Origin: CAVWDI01 sp963793095
GTDB taxonomy: Bacteria > Chloroflexota > Anaerolineae > Anaerolineales > UBA4823
Direction: 5' to 3'
NCBI GenBank assembly: GCA_963793095.1
Contig: CAWBYY010000011.1
Coordinates: forward strand, 620,001 to 684,000
DNA: 64,000 nucleotides
This document shows positions 53,013 through 63,790 of the stretch, in pieces. The notes below the pieces were generated by a model that saw nothing but the letters and a program-made list of their open reading frames with translations, made no database searches and was not told where the DNA came from. The position numbers were made by a program, and so were the translations under genes. Numbering within the stretch: the stretch's first letter is position 1; each line of letters begins with the position of its first letter.

Positions 53013-55449
53013 TCACTTCTCGTACGCCAGCACCTCACGGATCGTCAGGCGGGCCGGCTGCGGGCTGGCAGTACGCTGGCAAAAACGGAAAGCGCCAGTA
53101 CCACCATCAGCCAGTATCAGAAATCCGAACGGCGACAACTTCAGCGGCACCAGGGCGTTGAACATCGATATCACTTATAATGTCTCAGCAGCAGCATGCT
53201 GAATGGGATCGACACCAGGGCTGCGAAGACCCAGCTTATCAGACCGATTACCGACCCTTCAATAATCACCGATTTTATGATCGCAAAATCATCCGCGCCA
53301 ATTGCGCGCATTACGCCGATCTCACGGGTGCGTTCCATCACATTCATGCTCATCGTGCCGGTTAGGCCGATGCTGCCTACCAGCGCCGCTCAACATCGCC
53401 ATTAACATCAGCAGGACCACTAGAATATTGATACCCTCTGAGGCTTCGCTTAGGGTCAGCAGTCCGGGTTCCACATTGCTGACCCGAAAACCGTCTGATC
53501 GCAAGACCCGGTCGATTGCCACCCCGAATTGTTCCTGAGCCAGCCAGGGTTTCACCGCTTGCGTTACTCACCCGGAAAGAGTTCGACCTGTCCGTCAGGT
53601 TGTGGAGTCTGGAGATGGTCTGGTAATCGGCATATGCGAACAATACATCAACCGGGGATGAAAAGCGGAAGATGCCCACCACCGTCCAATCCTCTTCGCG
53701 GTTATCCTGCACTTCCAGCCTTAGGGTATCGCCCGGGTTTCAGGTCCGGGAACAGATCCAGCATGCCGTCTGAGACCAGCGATGGCATTGGGTTCGCCCG
53801 GCTCAAACCAGCGTCCAGCCAGGATGTCCGGACTATCAATTCACTTTCGGCTGGCGGGGCGATGATATAAAGATTTGAGGCCAGGCTGCCATCTTCTTCC
53901 AGGATTTCCGCGCTGGCTCCCGACCAGGCCTCGATCCCCTTTACATCCGGGCACCTGCAGCACGACCTGTTCCACTTAGCGTTGCGGTAGGGCTGCTCAA
54001 GTTCGATGGTCAGGTCGGCCACAAAATGGTCGCTCAGCAGGTCTAAGAACCCGCCCAAGCGATATGCGTAGATTAAACACGGCGATGAATATCGCTCCAC
54101 CCATCACCAGCGTGAACAACGTAAGCGCCAGGCGACCTTTGCGCCGGAAGGTGTTGCGAATGGAAAGCATAATTGGCCGTGGAAATCCACTCAACGCGGC
54201 CGCCGAGCCTGGTCGAACAACCCGCTGCTGCTGGGCTGGCCTCCGGGACGATCTTCACTGATAGCCCGCGCACGGTAAGTTTTTGCGCCGCGGTTGATGG
54301 GGAAGTAACCGGCTGCGAGCGGAATCCCACGGCAATCACAACCTCTATGAACACTGCCAGCGGTACCACCCGGAACCCCTGAAGGTTCGATATTAAGATA
54401 TGTGGCAATAAAGTCAGCCAGGGCATATCCGGCCTGCACCCCGGCTGGGACGGCAATGAGTAAGGCGAATGAAACCAAAAGCACAGGATCAGCACAATGT
54501 ACATCAGGGAGATCTGAAAGCTTCTTGCGCCCACCAGTTTCATCACCCCAATCTGGCGCAGCTGCTGGCTGAGCAGGGCGTTGAGCGTGTTCGCAATCAG
54601 CGAACTGCTCAGCAGAGGTTACCAGTACACCCAGCACTCCAAGTACAGCCAGAATTGTCAGGGCAACAGCCTCCATGGGGTGTTTACTGGTGTGGTTGGT
54701 TTACGTGCGATAAACACTCGCCCACTCTTTTCGATTTTATCCTCAATCGTTTCGGCAGCGTTATCAATGGCGGACTCGTCGCCGGAATCGCCGCTCACCG
54801 TGGCGAGTAAGCGGTTGAACAGACGCGGCTGGTCCAGCCATTCAAGAGTGTCCATGGTTATATAAGCCTTTGGCGCTGCAAGAAAATCACCGCCGGCCGC
54901 GGTCGGATCCTGTACGATACCCACAACTGGCAGTATCCCGGATGGTGTTGTCTTCCAGCTGCAGTTGCAGGACTTCACCGGTTTGATAAACGGTATCGTT
55001 CAGGGCGTTCCGTTCAATCACCAGTTCACGCGCTACCGGGAATGGTATCTCCTTCCTGCGGATTTACCAGATTAATCTTCGAATCCTGATAATCTTCTAT
55101 CGCCACCAGGTCGTGGTTTTTCCAGGTGCCGCCTTCCTGCCGCAGGCGGACATTGAGAATATAACGTCCCTCCGCTCCGGCGATCTCCGGAAGATTTTCT
55201 ATGGTTTTTACATAATTTTCATCGAACAAATCGGTCCAGATATCGATATTGGCTGGATTGGACGGCCGTATAGCTGACATTAAGGTCCTCTGAGAAGATG
55301 ACATACGTGCTGGCGATGGTGCCAATCGCGAATACTCCAACTGCGATCGAAGCTACCACAAGCAGGGTTCTCAGCTTGTTTTCCCACAGATCGGAAAATA
55401 CCTTGCGCCAGCGCGGCCGCACGAGGGCGGTTTTGGAGTTGGCTGTCAC
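53013..55449 (-). pseudogene. ABC3 (MacB/FtsX-like) permease, many frameshifts
   Basis: A single permease of about 810 residues spread over many short frames. It starts with GTG at 55449, overlapping the ATPase stop (GTGA). Recognisable parts include the first helix (LWENKLRTLLVVASIAVGVF), periplasmic region (ENLPEIAGAEGRYILNVRLR), middle helices (QISLMYIVLILCF), a second N-terminal-type helix (PIMLSIRNTFRRKGRLALTL) and the C-terminal FtsX unit (VMERTREIGVMRAIGADDFA, and RLTIREVLAYEK before the stop at 53013). This duplicated-core plan is usual for large lipoprotein/drug-type ABC3 permeases. About ten indels are required. The partner ATPase lies immediately upstream. Confidence 0.75.
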
Positions 55450-57448
55450 AGGCAGTCTCCGTTCCGGGACAGGTTTTCTTCCAGCCTGTCATGGGCAATT
55501 TCTGAAAGCGCCTGTCCGGTCGCCGGGGACCCTTCCAGCAGTCGTTGGATAAAAGGTCGCGCGGGATCAGGGCGAGCTCAAGCGCTCCCGCGTCCGCAGC
55601 CTGTACGCTTGCGATCGAGTCTCCGCCCCCGATCAGCTCCACCTCTCCGAAAAACTGGCCCGGGCCCAGGCTGGCAAGTTTCAGGCTGGGACAGTTGGGG
55701 ACGCTCACCTGGATGTCGACCGCCCCGCGCCTGATCAGGTAAAAGAACTCGACCGGCTCGCCCTGGCGGATGATGGTAGCCCCCGGGGAAAAGGTCTTTA
55801 CCTGCGCTTTTCGGGTGGCAGCCAGCATCTGCGGGTGGTTCAAAAGAGGCAAGGCGTGCGCCACGGTACTGTCGACGATCTCGCCGTCCGAGAGGATCAC
55901 GGTCTGGTCGGTGCGGCGGGTGATGCCGTCGTCGTGGGTGACGATCAGGATCGTCTTACCGGTTTGGGCAAGTTCTGAAAACAAATCGATAATTTTTCCC
56001 GCTGAGCGGGAGTCCAGGTTGCCGGTTGGTTCGTCCGCCAGGATAATGGGCGGGTCGGTCGCCAGGGCGCGGGCGATCGCGGCGCTCTGCTGATGGCCGC
56101 TGGATACGGATGCCGGCAGTTTATCGGCCTGGTCTTCCAGCCCGACTTTCCTTAGTAGTTCCATTGCACTCTCTGGCCGCTGGTCGACCGGGAAGACATT
56201 GCAGTAATCCATCGGCAGCATGGTATTTTCCAGCAGGGTTAAGGTCGGAAGCAGTTGAAAAAACTGGAAGACAATGCCTGCGTTTCTGCCGCGCCATAAA
56301 GAGCGCTGGCTTTCCGACAATTTATAGATATTCTCGCCGCTGATGATCACTTCGCCTTCAGTCGGGTGGTCAATTCCGGTCAGCATATTCAGCAGGGTCG
56401 ACTTGCCGCTGCCTGATTTACCGACGATCGAAACAAATTGCCCGTAACCAATCTCCAGGTCCACCCCTTTCAGCGCAGGGAATTCGCCAGCCGCGTTTAC
56501 ATATGTCTTGACCAGATTCCGCAGCAGGATCGCCGATCCGTTGTTGGAAAAAGATCTTTTCCCGGAGAGCGGGACCGCTTTCTCTGGTTGTGCAACTGCT
56601 GGTTCGGTTGTTTGTCCGGGAGTTTTGGTGGGGTGTTCTGCCGGGAGCGGTCCTGGCGGCAGATATCCTGTTTCTAACGGTCTTAGAACTGGCCTCGAGC
56701 TGGTGCGGTCTTGGGGTGAATCCCCCAGTTCTCCATCCGAGATATAGACCCGCCGCGAGAACCGGGGTGCCAGCGACAGGTCATGCGTCACCACAACGAT
56801 TGTCTTTCCGTCCCGCACCAGTTGTTCAAAAATCTGGAAGATAGTCTCGGCGGTCAGTGTGTCAAGGTTGCCGGTCGGTTCATCCGCCAGGATCAGGGGC
56901 GGGTCGTTGACCAGCGCCCTGGCAATCGCTACGCGCTGCTTCTGCCCGCCGGAAATCTGGCCCGGCTGCTTGTAGGCGTGCTCGGAAAGCCCAACTGTAT
57001 CCAGCAGCTCGAGGGCTTTCTCAATGCTCGCCCTTGGGCGGAATTTCCCGCTGAAGTCCTGCGGCAGCATAACGTTGTCGACCAGGTTGAGCATCGGCAT
57101 CAGCTCGAAGGATTGGTATACAATCCCAATATTGCTGCCGCGCCAGAGCGCCATCTGGTCTTCCTTCATTTTATGGATAGGTATCCCGTCCCCATTCCCG
57201 TTGTAAAAGGATACCGACCCGCTGGTGATGTGGCTGACTCCGGAGATCATATTCAGCAGGGTTGTTTTTCCTGCCCCTGATTTGCCCAGGATACCCAGAA
57301 ATTCACCGGGCTGGATATCGAGATTGATCCCGTTTAACGCCCTGAATCCGCCAGCGACGGAAGGATATATTTTTGCCACTTCCTTCAGCTGGATGATCTT
57401 ATTCTTGGGTTCCCCTGGCTGGGCTGGTTGGGCCGGGCTGGATGTCAC
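55446..57448 (-). CDS. Tandem ATPase of ABC3 transporter with cyclic-nucleotide-binding domain, frameshifted at end
   Basis: Two MacB-type ATPase domains in one chain. The first has Walker A GKSGAGKTT, signature QISGGQKQRVAIARAL and Walker B LILADEPTGNLD. The second has Walker A GKSGSGKST and Walker B IILADEPTGNLD, but its signature reads SVSSGHQQSAAIARAL instead of LSGGQQQR. A cNMP-binding domain follows (FSPGATIIRQGEPVEFFYLI and LGPGQFFGEVELIGG). An indel near 55550 changes the end to QRLLEGSPATGQALSEIAHD and the stop overlapping the permease GTG. The native length would be about 667 residues. One domain looks catalytic and the other degenerate, and the cNMP domain suggests ligand control of export. 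Confidence 0.85.
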
Positions 57449-57670
57449 CTGTGCTGCCGCCTTAAATTTAAGCTGGAGAGCGTTTAGAAAGCACTCCAGG
57501 GATAATGTGTGAAAATCGGCACAATTTTATCATTCGCCCCCTGGAAGATGCTGCCTGGACAGTCGTTCTAACGAATTTATTATGTGGAATTAACGCTGGG
57601 TTATGCTTGCAGGATGTTTCTGGCCGCCAGGCAGCCTATATGCAATTACTTGACCGGGTAGCTGCGCCTT

Positions 57671-59747
57671 TCAATTTTCGTGAATTAACTTTTTTAGCTG
57701 CTCCAGGTCTGCGGTCGGCATCCGGCAGATGTAATTTCTGCAGACGTAAGCGGTCGCTTTACCTCTTATTTCTGTCATTGGTTCAGTATAAGGGGCGAAT
57801 TTTGTAATCGGCGGGTTATCGCCCGGCTGGCGCAGTAAAACGACCTTGTTGGGCAGGTACTGCTCCCGCAAAGCTGCCAGCATGGCAGCGGTGTCCGCCG
57901 AGCCCGGCTCTCCCACGATAATGACCTCCAGGGAGGGGCTGATAGCGAAGTCGAGGGCGCACAGCAGCTGCGTATAGGCGGAAGGGAAGCGTTTGACGCC
58001 CCCTGCAAAGGCGCGGCTCAACTTCTGCGCCCTTTCTTCATATTCCGCCCGTCCGGTCAGGCGCCCCAACCGCAGCAAATTAAGCATGGCGATCGAGTTG
58101 CCGGACGGTATTGCTGAAATCCTCGCTGTTCTTGGGGCGGGTAAGCAGCGCCTCGCCGTCACCCGGGGTCAGGTAATAGCCCCCGTCTTGATCGTCCCAG
58201 TAAAGCTCATCCGATTGATCCTGGAGCGCCAGGGCTTTTTCTAAAAATCCGGTCTCGAAGGTGGTTTCATACAGCTCGAGCAGCCCCCAGGTCAGGTATG
58301 CGTAATCGTCATGGGTGGCGGGCAGGCCGGCTTTTCCATCCCGGTAGCGGTGAAACAGGCGGCCCTGTTTGTCGGTCATGTTTGAGAAGATAAAATCCAC
58401 CGCTTCCCTGGCGGCCTCCGCATAAGCGGGTTCGTCCAGAATCCGGGCCCCTTTCGCTAGGGCAGCGACCATCAAACCGTTCCAGTCTGCCAGCACTTTG
58501 TCGTCTTTGTGCGGTCTGATGCGCTTTTCGCGTTCGGCGTACAGTTTGGCGCGGATTGGCTCCCATTTCAACCCTGTGCCGGAGAGAGGACCCCCGGTAT
58601 GCAGGATGTTCGCCCCCGGTCCGCCTTCTTCGAAATTGCCGTTTTCTTCCATATTAAATGTATTGATAACAAAATTGGTTTCATCCTCATCAAGCAGGTC
58701 CCGGATTTCGGCTGTGCTCCACAGGTAGAATTTGCCCTCCTGGCCTTCGCTGTCGGCGTCCTCGGCGGAATAAAAACCGCCGGCAGGATCGCGCATATCC
58801 CGCAGCACGTAGCTGAACACCTTCCGGGCAGTCTCAGCAAAAATCCTGTTTCCGGTCACCTGGTAGGCTTCGCTGTAGGCCATGCCCAGCATAGCCTGGT
58901 CGTAGAGCATTTTTTCGAAGTGCGGCGCGAACCATTTTGGATCGGTCGAGTAGCGGTGGAACCCGAACCCGAGCTGGTCGAATATTCCTCCCGCCTTCAT
59001 CGCTTCCAGGGTGTGGGTGACCATCTCCAGGGCGTGTCTCTCATTTTTACGGGCATAGTAACGCAGCAGGAACAGCAGGTTGTGGGGAGAGGGGAATTTG
59101 GGGGCGCTCCCGAAACCTCCGAGCCGGGCGTCGTAACTGCTGGCAAGCGCCTGGTAAGCTCAGTCCAGCACTGTTTCATCCAGTTTCTCTCCGGGCGCCG
59201 CGCTGGTGTACCTGCTCAGCGACTGGCTGACCTGCTCGGCGGATTGGAGGACCTTGCCCGGGTCTTCCAGCCACAGGTTGTGGATGCGCGGGATCAATTC
59301 CACCATCCCGGTACGCTGGAAGCGAGTCGTCCTGGGGATGTAGGTCATCGCCAGAACCGGTTTTTTATCCGGCGTCAGGATCACATTCAGAGGCCAGCCC
59401 CCGCTGCGGACCATCATTATGGCGGCGGTCATGTAAATGCTGTCGATATCGGGTCGCTCCTCTCTATCCACCTTTATTGAGACGAAAGCCTCGTTCATCA
59501 GCGCCGCGACCTCTTCATCCTCAAAGGATTCGCGCTCCATCACGTGGCACCAGTGGCAGGTTGAGTAACCGATCGAAAGGAAGATCAGTTTGTTTTCCTG
59601 CCGGGCTTTCCGGAAGGCTTCTTCTCCCCAGGGGTACCAGTCGACCGGGTTGTAAGCGTGCTGGAGCAGGTAGGGGCTCAGTTCGTTAATCAGCCGGTTG
59701 GGCTGTTTTTTGTGGCTGCCGCTGTTCTTTGGATTTTCTTCGGGCAT
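57671..59747 (-). CDS. YyaL/DUF255 thioredoxin-domain protein, interrupted
   Basis: About 690 residues. The N-terminal DUF255 thioredoxin-like domain has SIGYSTCHWCHVMERESFED with a C-x2-C pair. An N-acylglucosamine-2-epimerase-like (alpha/alpha)6 barrel follows: FHRYSTDPKWFAPHFEKMLY, YSAEDADSEGQEGKFYLW, LADWNGLMVAALAKGAR. An in-frame TGA at 59160-59162 breaks VLD-AYQALASSYDARLGGF. It can be read as a compensated indel (GATGAGGCT to GACTGAGCT). A frameshift near 58110 joins RPKNSEDF to AIPSGNSIAMLNLLRLGRLT. The role of this widespread family (spermatogenesis-associated protein 20 relatives) is not settled. Confidence 0.85.
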
Positions 59748-59978
59748 GGTTTCCTTAAAAGTTAAGTACGGTGCTGCAAAAATTATCCGGTCTCAGGCCG
59801 GCCGCGCCCCGCCAATTATATCTTTGAACACCAGCCAGGGACCACCTGCATCTCCTGCAGCCGGTCAGAGAGTTAAACTTAAAATACCGCCCGGCAGGCT
59901 GGATTCTAACCGCCGGATGGAGTTATAAGGTTTTCTATTCAGAGAATTAACAGTCCGGTTTACCGGGTGGGGTGGCGC

Positions 59979-60377
59979 TCAGAATGCTGCCAGGGCTTCC
60001 TGTTCGTTTTTATAAATCCCCAGATACATCAACAGGCCGGTCGTATTAAGCACTTCCTGCACCCTGTCGGTGGGGTTAACCAGCTTCTGGTTAGGGTAGG
60101 CGTAACCGCCTTCGCGTATGCCTGTGCGGACAGCCTGCTTATCCTGCTCGCTCATATCCTTGCTCAAAGTTTTATACAGGCCGATAAGCGACCTGATCCC
60201 TGCGCTGCTCATATAGGGAACTTCGCTCAAGTTGATGACGAAATACCTTGCTCCATCCCGGTGGGCAGCCTCAGCGGCGGAGTCAAATTTTTTGTAACTT
60301 TCGGAGTCGAAATTACCCCTGAGCCGAATGATCGCCACATCCGCCCTTCCGTTGTTGTTTGTTACTGATATTTCCAT
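59979..60377 (-). CDS. STAS-domain protein (anti-sigma factor antagonist-like)
   Basis: A 132-residue STAS domain protein. Strands and helix are as in SpoIIAA-type antagonists: VAIIRLRGNFDSESYKKFDS, YFVINLSEVPYMSSAGIRSL with the phosphorylatable Ser in the SSAGIRSL loop, and a C-terminal NTTGLLMYLGIYKNEQEAL. It extends about 20 residues in the middle (LSKDMSEQDKQAVRTGIREG). A partner kinase (SpoIIAB/RsbW) or phosphatase is not visible nearby. It probably takes part in a partner-switching signalling pathway. The start has a GGAGG site. Confidence 0.8.
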   Translation of the reverse strand: MEISVTNNNGRADVAIIRLRGNFDSESYKKFDSAAEAAHRDGARYFVINLSEVPYMSSAGIRSLIGLYKTLSKDMSEQDKQAVRTGIREGGYAYPNQKLVNPTDRVQEVLNTTGLLMYLGIYKNEQEALAAF

Positions 60378-60622
60378 GGTTTCCTCCTTGTTTCCTAACT
60401 GTTGATACCATTTTTTATGCCAGGTTTTTTATCGTGGTATTTTATCACAAAAAGGATAAATATTACCATAATTGTATAATAAAGATATGAGAGCTATAAA
60501 AAATTCCTGTCTGAACCGGAAGCAAACAATTTCTAAATCATTTCTAAACAGTTATTTATTAGGATTATCCGGTCAGAACAATCTGTTATTTATCTATCTT
60601 TTTTCGTTGAAAGGGAAATCTT

Positions 60623-62254
60623 ATGGTTGGAAAAATTTTACTTGTACTTGTTTGTTTATCAGCCGCCGTTTCAGCCTGCGGGGTGCCCGGCCAGGTGGAA
60701 GCAGAAACCAGTATCACAGCCTTGCCAGAAGCGGAATTCACGGTTGATATTGGCGGGAGTGAAGGCCCATCTATGGAATTCTCCAGTTTTGAGGATTCGG
60801 TACCAGGCCAACCGGAGAACTCGAAACCTGATAAAGAAATTGTTTATAAGATCGTTGATACCGGCCAGGGAAAGTGCTACGACGACCTGAACCAGATCGT
60901 CTGCCCCGGGGTAACTGAGGCTTATTACGGGCAGGATGCCCAGTACAGTGGGGACCAGCCAGCATATCTGGATGGCGGCGACGGCACGGTAACCGATAAA
61001 GTAACCGGGTTGATGTGGGCTGGATCGCCGGACCTGAACGGCGACAGCCTGGTTGATGTGAATGACAAATTGAGTTACCAGGAGGCCGTTGATATGGCTG
61101 GCAGCTTCAGCCTGGGCGGTTATGATGACTGGCGCCTGCCGTCCATCAAGGAACTGTATTCGCTGATTAATTTCAACGGGCTCGATCCCAGCGGGCTGGA
61201 CGGGGCAGAGGCTTCCAGCCTGGTTCCATTTATCGCCGGCATATTTGAATTCGGTTACGGCGACACCAGCGCCGGAGAGCGGCTGATCGACGCCCAGTTT
61301 GCCACATCCACAATATACACCAGCACTACAATGGGCGGAAATGAGACCATGTTCGGGGTCAACTTCGCGGATGGGCGTATAAAAGGTTATCCGGTTGGAG
61401 AGACGCCAGGAGGGAGGGGCGAAAAACTTTTCTACGTGCTGTATGTGCGCGGGAATCCAGACTACGGGGCAAATAATTTCGTCGACAACCAGGACGGCAC
61501 CATCAGCGACATTGCGACCGGATTGACCTGGACTCAATCTGACAGCGGGCAGGCGCTGGATTGGGAGTCTTCCCTGGCTTACTGCGCGGATCTGGAAGCC
61601 GGCGGGTATGGAGACTGGCGACTGCCGGATGTGAAAGAGCTGCAGAGCATTGTCGATTACAGCCGCTCGCCGGATGCGGCCGGTTCTGCCGCGATTGATC
61701 CGCTGTTTTCCACCAGCGCGATAACTAACGAAGCCGGGGAGATCGATTACCCCTCCTACTGGAGCAGCACCACCCACGCAAATTCCCGCAACGGAGCATA
61801 TGCCGCCTACATATCCTTTGGCCGTTCGATGGGATATATGCACGGCTCCTGGATGGATGTCCACGGTGCGGGCGCCCAGCGCAGCGATCCGAAGAGCGGC
61901 GATCCCGGCGACTATCCCACCGGCCACGGACCCCAGGGCGATGCGGTCCGGATATATAACTACGCCCGCTGTGTGCGCGGCGGGGCTGATCAGGTCCAGG
62001 GCGAAATACCTGATGAGGTGGAATTGATTCAGAGTGCTGATGTGGAAATTGCCCGGTCTGGTTCGACACAAGGACTGCCTTCAGGCGAGGGACTGCCTCA
62101 GGAAGCGGTCCAGGCATGTTCAGGGTTAAAAGAAGGGGGTGACTGCCAGTTCACTGCCCCGCATGGCAGCGTATCCGGTGTATGCCTGCCGGTTGGCTCC
62201 CAGATAGCTTGCGTACCAGAAAATAGACCGGGACAACCCGGCAGCTCACCCTGA
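60623..62254 (+). CDS. DUF1566 lipoprotein with two Lcl-type domains
   Basis: A 543-residue surface lipoprotein (MVGKILLVLVCLSAAVSAC signal). Two DUF1566 domains follow, each with the mark DG-T-D--TGLMW (DGGDGTVTDKVTGLMWAGSP; NQDGTISDIATGLTWTQSDS) and GGYDDWRLPSIKELYSLINF or GGYGDWRLPDVKELQSIVDY. The family appears in secreted adhesion and collagen-binding-like proteins. A Ca-binding-like loop LNGDSLVDVNDK lies in the first domain, and a C-terminal six-Cys-type motif (ACSGLKEGGDCQFTAPHGSV with GVCLP) follows. Frame intact. It probably binds surface ligands. The exact role is unknown. Confidence 0.8.
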   Translation: MVGKILLVLVCLSAAVSACGVPGQVEAETSITALPEAEFTVDIGGSEGPSMEFSSFEDSVPGQPENSKPDKEIVYKIVDTGQGKCYDDLNQIVCPGVTEAYYGQDAQYSGDQPAYLDGGDGTVTDKVTGLMWAGSPDLNGDSLVDVNDKLSYQEAVDMAGSFSLGGYDDWRLPSIKELYSLINFNGLDPSGLDGAEASSLVPFIAGIFEFGYGDTSAGERLIDAQFATSTIYTSTTMGGNETMFGVNFADGRIKGYPVGETPGGRGEKLFYVLYVRGNPDYGANNFVDNQDGTISDIATGLTWTQSDSGQALDWESSLAYCADLEAGGYGDWRLPDVKELQSIVDYSRSPDAAGSAAIDPLFSTSAITNEAGEIDYPSYWSSTTHANSRNGAYAAYISFGRSMGYMHGSWMDVHGAGAQRSDPKSGDPGDYPTGHGPQGDAVRIYNYARCVRGGADQVQGEIPDEVELIQSADVEIARSGSTQGLPSGEGLPQEAVQACSGLKEGGDCQFTAPHGSVSGVCLPVGSQIACVPENRPGQPGSSP

Positions 62255-62267
62255 TAGCCGGGTCGGA

Positions 62268-63461
62268 TTACTCCCCTTCAGTTCCTTTGACGTATTTGTC
62301 GAAGAACTGCAGGGTGCGGAACATAGCGTCCCCGAACCGGTTGGAAATGTTGTGGTCATCCCCCTTATACTCAAAATATTCCACAATACCTCCGGCCTGG
62401 ATGATTTGTTTTTCGAGGGTTCTCGAAAATTCCAGCGGAACGCTTTGATCATCTGTGCCGTGATGGAGCTGGACCGGTCCGGACAGGTCCGTCAGGTAGG
62501 TGTTGGCGGAGATCGAATCCCAGAATTCCGGGTTCTCCTCAAAGGTACCAAATTGGTCCAGCAGCGTATCCCGCCAGCGCCTGGCTCTCTGGGCAAGGCT
62601 GGGATTGGTGAGGGTGGAGGGCCTGCGCCATCTTGTGAGCAGGTCGGGGTAGGAAGCCACCACCCCGGCCCAGATTACGCCGGCTTTAATGTCCCCGGAG
62701 GCGACCATCGAACGCAGTGTGATATACCCGCCCATCGAGTGGCCCCACATTCCGATCCGGTCCGGGTCCGCATCCGGGTAATTTTTCATGGCCGCGACCG
62801 TGTTCAGAATGTCGATCGTGTAATCCGGGTACCCGTAAGCCCCGCGCGCTTCACCCTCCGAGAATGCATGCCCGCGGTAATCGGAGCGGAATACAATATA
62901 TCCGTGCATGGCGATATCGTCGACATAGTCCACGTACCTTTCGGTTGTGCGGTACTGGTCTGGAGGGATATAACCGTGGTTGAAGACAATAACAGGCCAG
63001 CCGCTGGGCGGTTTTTCCCCGAAAGGCACGGTCAGCAGGGCGTTTATCTTCAGCCCCTCCGACAGGTAGGAGGCGATGTAGCGGTTGTAATTCAGGCCGG
63101 GTTCCAGCACCTCTTCGATTTTTATTTCGCTTCCGGGAAAGTCTCCCTGACGCAGGTATTCGATGGTGAGCGGGTGGGGCGGCGTCGCCGAGGGCAGGGG
63201 GGTGGGGAGGGGTTCGGTAGGCTGCGGTTCAGGGGCGCTGTTCGTGTAAGTGACCTGGGGCGGGGGAAGCGTGGCTGGTTTCGGCGCGGATGTATTGGTT
63301 GGTGGGTTTGCCTGGGTGATCTCTGAGGAATAGCTCAGGAGGATATCGACTGTTTCTGCGGCCGGCTGCCCAGAAAGCCCGGATGCGGCAGAACCTGTGC
63401 TGCAGGCTGACAGTACTATCCCGGCGATGATTAATGTGACAAAAAATGTCTTTATATTCAT
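62268..63461 (-). CDS. Secreted alpha/beta hydrolase lipoprotein (prolyl-oligopeptidase family)
   Basis: About 397 residues. The N-terminus IKTFFVTLIIAGIVLSAC is a lipoprotein signal, followed by a Pro/Thr-rich stalk (NPPTNTSAPKPATLPPPQVT). The hydrolase domain has PVIVFNHGYIPPDQY, nucleophile elbow MWGHSMGGYITLRSM, the acid in HHGTDDQSVPLEFS and the His in YKGDDHNISNRF. Such enzymes are peptidases or esterases of the S9 group. The start is the ATG at 63461; a start 21 bases upstream is possible. It is convergent with the DUF1566 gene, with only 13 bases between. The extracellular position suggests a scavenging role. Confidence 0.8.
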   Translation of the reverse strand: MNIKTFFVTLIIAGIVLSACSTGSAASGLSGQPAAETVDILLSYSSEITQANPPTNTSAPKPATLPPPQVTYTNSAPEPQPTEPLPTPLPSATPPHPLTIEYLRQGDFPGSEIKIEEVLEPGLNYNRYIASYLSEGLKINALLTVPFGEKPPSGWPVIVFNHGYIPPDQYRTTERYVDYVDDIAMHGYIVFRSDYRGHAFSEGEARGAYGYPDYTIDILNTVAAMKNYPDADPDRIGMWGHSMGGYITLRSMVASGDIKAGVIWAGVVASYPDLLTRWRRPSTLTNPSLAQRARRWRDTLLDQFGTFEENPEFWDSISANTYLTDLSGPVQLHHGTDDQSVPLEFSRTLEKQIIQAGGIVEYFEYKGDDHNISNRFGDAMFRTLQFFDKYVKGTEGE

Positions 63462-63790
63462 AATTGCACCGATTATATCCACAACGGCTCCAACGGTGCA
63501 TAATAATGCTATTAAAGTTCTGTAAGATGAAAATTAGAGAGAAGTTTGTATTCGCCGCAGCGTAGAATCTGGTTAAAATCGGGACTGAGACCCTTCACTT
63601 CGTTCAAATCGTCCCGGTCTCTCTCGGGAGAGTGACAAATAATCATTGTCATTCTGAGGCCAAAGGCTGAAGAATCTGAGAATAATTACGGAGTAATCCA
63701 ATCCTCATTTTAAGTACCAGGTCTCACCGCTGGTGTTCGTTGTGACGCACATAGGTTTGTAGGGCAGGATTCCAATCCTGACAAGAACAC
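63462..63790. other. Intergenic region with REP-like fragments
   Basis: No gene is seen in these 329 bases. Sequences such as TGTCATTCTGAGGCCAAAGG followed by CTGAAGAATCTGAG resemble the common TCATTCTGAG-GAAGAATCT repeat. GGCAGGATTCCAATCCTGAC contains a small inverted repeat (AGGATT-CC-AATCCT). Some of this may serve as promoter for the lipoprotein gene. Confidence 0.4.

Noticed and set aside
60671..62071. 466-codon open frame on the minus strand
   Set aside because: It is the antisense shadow of the DUF1566 lipoprotein gene, which has signal peptide, repeated family motifs and a normal start.
62352..63326. 324-codon open frame on the plus strand
   Set aside because: Antisense to the secreted hydrolase, in G/C-rich sequence where long shadow frames are common.
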